A stretch of DNA of 15,651 nt. It comes from Candidatus Bipolaricaulota bacterium. Its GTDB lineage: Bacteria; Bipolaricaulota; Bipolaricaulia; M55B111. A program made the position numbers and the translations under genes. The stretch spans positions 1 through 15,651 of the forward strand of contig JAGXLQ010000013.1 of assembly GCA_018334595.1 (NCBI GenBank), written 5' to 3'. Below, piece after piece: positions 13,311-15,651 of this stretch. The notes beneath the pieces are model-generated. The model was not told the DNA's origin. It made no database searches and saw only the letters and a program-made list of their open reading frames with translations. The number at the start of each line of letters is the position of its first letter. Position 1 is the stretch's first letter.

Positions 13311-14150
13311 TTAACAGTCACAGCACCCAAAGAACCACCCGAAGGGGCGACAGGTGGGCGTACGTTGCTCATATACCCTGAAGTTCGTGCTAAAGGAGCT
13401 GCAGCGTTCGGTGTTAATTATTAGCGTATAATATCCGGGACCAACCGAATTACCCCAGTTGTCGGCCTGATTCCAGTTCCAGTTCCAACTCTTACCGGGC
13501 TGCGCGCCCTCGGGGAACGTATAACTGAATACCGTATCATAACCACAGCAGCCATTCTTCCGGACAATCTTAAGGGTATCGAAGATGAAGTTACCCCCTT
13601 GCGGGTTGGCAAATGCGAAGTGGACGGTATCTCCCACCAGGTACTTATCAGAATGGGAAAAGAGCCGGGAGGTCGACCTGCCGCAGCAGTAGTTCGTACA
13701 GCAGGTCCATTTCTTGACGTCCTTTTGAATCCGGAAGTGAGTGCGGTAATTCTGGCAACACTGGGTCTCAACGATCGCGTAGTAGTGATCGTAATCTACC
13801 GTCTCTCCGTCATTTCCCACCTGGTCCCACTCGTAGGTCCAGGTGGTCGCCTCCTTTGAGACCGTCTCGTCGACTACTTCATGGAAGACGACCTCGCCCT
13901 CGATTCCCACCTCTTCAATCGTAATCTCTTCAATCAAGTATTCGTCCTGAAGGTCGTTTAAGGTTAACACCACTGGTTCTCCATGATGGTATATGTCCTT
14001 GCTGGCCACAAAGGAATCGTACCTGCTCGGACAGTAACCCGGCCTCATCGTCAGACAGCATGAGGAGTCACCAGCGACAGAGAAACCGGTCGTCAACATC
14101 GCCAAACCAAAAACCAACAAAAACATGTATAAGGATTTTCTCGTAATCAT
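13311..14150 (-). CDS. Secreted cysteine-rich protein with two duplicated beta-sandwich-like domains
   Basis: I do not recognise a named family. The 279-residue protein has a signal peptide (basic N-terminus, hydrophobic 8-23, likely cleavage after Ala26 in SVA-GD). There are 16 cysteines, all in the mature part, including six CC pairs (31-32, 131-132, 150-151, 155-156, 201-202, 276-277). Two homologous segments are visible, about 47-142 and 165-262. Each has an early (D)xYxxG(E/D)xV stretch, a WxxxWxQxxNxG motif (103 and 222 onward), a Tyr-rich strand and a closing (T/N)FR. That pattern resembles FlgD-type Ig-like or BsuPI-like extracellular domains. The ATG has GGGGTG upstream. It is its own transcription unit with a promoter, a leader stem-loop and a strong terminator. 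Surface or envelope structural protein or metal binding are possible roles. Confidence 0.85.
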   Translation of the reverse strand: MITRKSLYMFLLVFGLAMLTTGFSVAGDSSCCLTMRPGYCPSRYDSFVASKDIYHHGEPVVLTLNDLQDEYLIEEITIEEVGIEGEVVFHEVVDETVSKEATTWTYEWDQVGNDGETVDYDHYYAIVETQCCQNYRTHFRIQKDVKKWTCCTNYCCGRSTSRLFSHSDKYLVGDTVHFAFANPQGGNFIFDTLKIVRKNGCCGYDTVFSYTFPEGAQPGKSWNWNWNQADNWGNSVGPGYYTLIINTERCSSFSTNFRVYEQRTPTCRPFGWFFGCCDC

Positions 14151-14171
14151 TATTTTTCACCCCTTTTCGAA

Positions 14172-14197
14172 GACGAAGTTGAGTTTCAAACTTCGTC
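14172..14197 (-). ncRNA. 5'-leader stem-loop of the cysteine-rich protein mRNA
   Basis: GACGAAG (14172-14178) pairs with CTTCGTC (14191-14197), then TTGA (14179-14182) with TCAA (14186-14189), leaving a 3-nt loop and one bulged A. The predicted transcription start (about 14197) is at its base, so the hairpin would cap the 5' end of the message. The flanks lack a T-run, so it is not an intrinsic terminator for the gene upstream. Such 5' hairpins are known to lengthen mRNA life, as in ompA. Confidence 0.5.
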
Positions 14198-14203
14198 AAA
14201 ATA

Positions 14204-14212
14204 ATTATACCA
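14204..14212 (-). promoter_or_regulatory. Extended -10 promoter of the cysteine-rich protein gene
   Basis: On the minus strand TGGTATAAT (14212-14204) is a perfect extended -10 element (TGn plus TATAAT). The -35 region is only a T-run, as expected where TGn compensates. It predicts transcription from about 14197 and a leader of about 47 nt. Confidence 0.65.
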
Positions 14213-14264
14213 CAATTAACCGGAAAGAAAAAATGTAATTGGGCTAACGTTCACGACCGACCGT

Positions 14265-15651
14265 TCAGTCCGTCCCTCTTCTTTCGCTTACATCTATAAA
14301 CCCGTCCATCTCCAAGTTTTCGAGCTTTTCATCACCCGGGCCGTATCCCTCATATCCGCGAAGCCGGTAGTAGTCTTCCAGTACAACCTCCAGGTCTTCC
14401 TCGGGTATGGCATGCCCGCTTGAAGGGCCGTTTTCTAATGGTTGCTCGAACCTCTTCGGCAACCGGTCCTCCCGGGTAGTATGCCCCTCACGGGCAGAGA
14501 GAACCCGCAGCGCCAGGTAATTTCGTTCGCCAATCATCATCATCTTATCGGCGTCTATCTCCCGGCCGGTTACAGCGTTAACCAGCTTCCGCACGGTTAC
14601 GAAGGAGTAATCTTCCCCAACCATATCGGTTGTAAATGCGCACATAACGAGGGAGTTGTTAAATGATCTCAGGTCTTCAAACTTCTTCATCAGCCCTGCT
14701 TTTCCATCGAAGTCAAACCTGTCCGTTGGCTCTTCTACTCCAAGCTCTGGAGCCAGCGGTCCGTCCTCTAACTGGGTGTCGTGTATTCCCTCCATATGGT
14801 TAGCTCCCCGTGGAGTAGTAGAGTAAGAAATTCCCAGACCTTTCTTTCCCCGGGGTTCGTGCATCGGTATCTCCTGACCCTTTATCTCCATAGCGAAATC
14901 AACCCCGAGGTCGTCCGCCAGCCGATCAATTCCGTTAGCCAGTCGATCGCCAAACCCCTCACGGTCCGCAATCATGTCGACTAGCTGAACAACTTTCTGC
15001 GGGTCCCCCCACGCGATTTCCTCTTCAATCAGGCCCCGCTCGCTTGCCTCCATGGCAAAGGCGATGCTGACGCCGGTTGATATAGTATCGAGCCCGTGCT
15101 GATTGCACTTTTGGTTGGCGAGGGCCACGGCGTTTAGGTTCGAGTTCATGCAGAGAGAACCAAACGCTGCCACCGTCTCGTATTCGGGACCTCCATACTC
15201 CGGGCGGACCTTTTCTCCGTCGAATTCCGCTTGCACTACCCTCTTACATCTGACGGGACAGGCACTACATGAATCCTGTTCTACTAAGATTGAGTCGTAC
15301 ATCCGCTCGCCGCTTATCTCTTCTGCACCGGCAAAAGAACCCTTCTGGAAGTTCTTGGTAGGGAGTATGCCCCGCTCGTCGAGGGCCATAACCCCACCGG
15401 CGGTTCCATACTTTCCCAGTGAATCGGCCTTGGTCTGGGCCAGCGTCCTGGCAAACTCCCCCCTGACCTCCTTTAACTTCTCTTCGTCGAAGACGTCCTT
15501 GGACCGAAACCCCTCTACACCAATTGCCTTGAGGTTCTTGGCCCCGAGCACCGCTCCGAATCCCGGCCGCCCGGCGGCACGGTTTCTATCATGTATTACG
15601 CAGGAGAACTTTACGAGGTTCTCGCCTGCCCTTCCTATGGACGCCACTCGG
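14265..15651 (-). CDS. Aldehyde:ferredoxin oxidoreductase family, C-terminal part (5' end beyond window)
   Basis: About 460 residues are present of a family usually around 600-640, and the frame is open to the window edge. The codon at 15647 is an internal GTG (Val), not a start. The visible part begins with AOR-typical GRAGENLVKF and GRPGFGAVLGAKNLKAIGV. Counting from that Val, the Fe-S ligands CSACPVRC are at 127, 130 and 134, with a fourth Cys at 336 (NSLVMC). Pterin-binding and active-site patterns are GGPEYETVAAFGSLC (152-166), NQHGLDTISTG (182-192) and STTPRGANHMEG (276-287). These enzymes oxidise aldehydes with ferredoxin using a tungsten (or molybdenum) bis-pterin cofactor, in the cytosol of anaerobes. 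The aldehyde cannot be named. No strong terminator follows the stop. Confidence 0.93.
   Translation of the reverse strand, partial: RVASIGRAGENLVKFSCVIHDRNRAAGRPGFGAVLGAKNLKAIGVEGFRSKDVFDEEKLKEVRGEFARTLAQTKADSLGKYGTAGGVMALDERGILPTKNFQKGSFAGAEEISGERMYDSILVEQDSCSACPVRCKRVVQAEFDGEKVRPEYGGPEYETVAAFGSLCMNSNLNAVALANQKCNQHGLDTISTGVSIAFAMEASERGLIEEEIAWGDPQKVVQLVDMIADREGFGDRLANGIDRLADDLGVDFAMEIKGQEIPMHEPRGKKGLGISYSTTPRGANHMEGIHDTQLEDGPLAPELGVEEPTDRFDFDGKAGLMKKFEDLRSFNNSLVMCAFTTDMVGEDYSFVTVRKLVNAVTGREIDADKMMMIGERNYLALRVLSAREGHTTREDRLPKRFEQPLENGPSSGHAIPEEDLEVVLEDYYRLRGYEGYGPGDEKLENLEMDGFIDVSERRGTD

Noticed and set aside
14213..14264. Possible terminator after the AOR gene (T-run near 14226-14234)
   Set aside because: A T-rich stretch is present but the sequence before it offers only 4-bp pairings, so no convincing stem can be drawn.
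14248..14267. ACGTTCA and ACCGTTCA near the AOR stop, resembling the half-site at 7994-8002
   Set aside because: They are direct rather than inverted, one overlaps the stop codon region, and short matches of this size are expected by chance.
15645..15647. GTG as start of the aldehyde oxidoreductase
   Set aside because: The conserved AOR text (GRAGENLVKF) is already under way here, and about 150 N-terminal residues of the family are missing, so the gene continues beyond the window.

Overview
The window reads as chromosomal DNA of a bacterium, probably an anaerobe or facultative anaerobe. It is gene-dense, of intermediate GC, and most starts have strong Shine-Dalgarno sequences. It carries a hopanoid (bacterial triterpenoid) gene cluster, the two terminal Fe-S enzymes of the MEP isoprenoid pathway, and a tungsten-type aldehyde:ferredoxin oxidoreductase. 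I cannot assign a phylum. There is no sign of phage, insertion sequences, CRISPR arrays, tRNA or rRNA genes.

Positions 1-9721 (all minus strand) form one long array, read from right to left: Mth938-like small protein, membrane histidine kinase, NarL-type response regulator, short-chain prenyl diphosphate synthase, hpnH, hpnG, hpnA, ispG, ispH, a YjbQ-family gene, hpnC, and the first 39 codons of a second squalene/phytoene-synthase-like gene (hpnD), which runs off the left edge. From the regulator onward the genes overlap or lie 0-54 nt apart, so they are probably one operon. In pathway order, IspG and IspH make IPP/DMAPP, the prenyl synthase condenses them to FPP (or GGPP), HpnC and HpnD start the conversion of FPP to squalene, HpnH adds adenosine to hopene, and HpnG removes the adenine to give ribosylhopane. 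HpnA is a sugar-epimerase-like SDR of unproven role. Squalene-hopene cyclase and hpnE are not in the window and may lie beyond the left edge. The kinase resembles DesK in build: several membrane helices, no large extracellular domain, a coiled linker and a HisKA_3 core. The linkage suggests a membrane-state sensor controlling hopanoid synthesis. The only sizeable gap in the array (8112-7919) holds a perfect 9-bp inverted repeat around a TATAAA box.

Positions 9731-12825 hold three membrane proteins: an HPP-family protein (+), an AEC-family transporter (-) and an MFS transporter (+). The AEC and MFS genes are divergent, with inverted repeats in the 190-nt region between them.

Positions 12826-15651 (minus) hold a small coiled-coil protein of unknown function, an unusual secreted cysteine-rich protein with an internal duplication, and the C-terminal three quarters of an aldehyde:ferredoxin oxidoreductase. 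The cysteine-rich gene has its own extended -10 promoter, a 5' stem-loop and a strong intrinsic terminator. No stretch over 300 nt lacks a gene.
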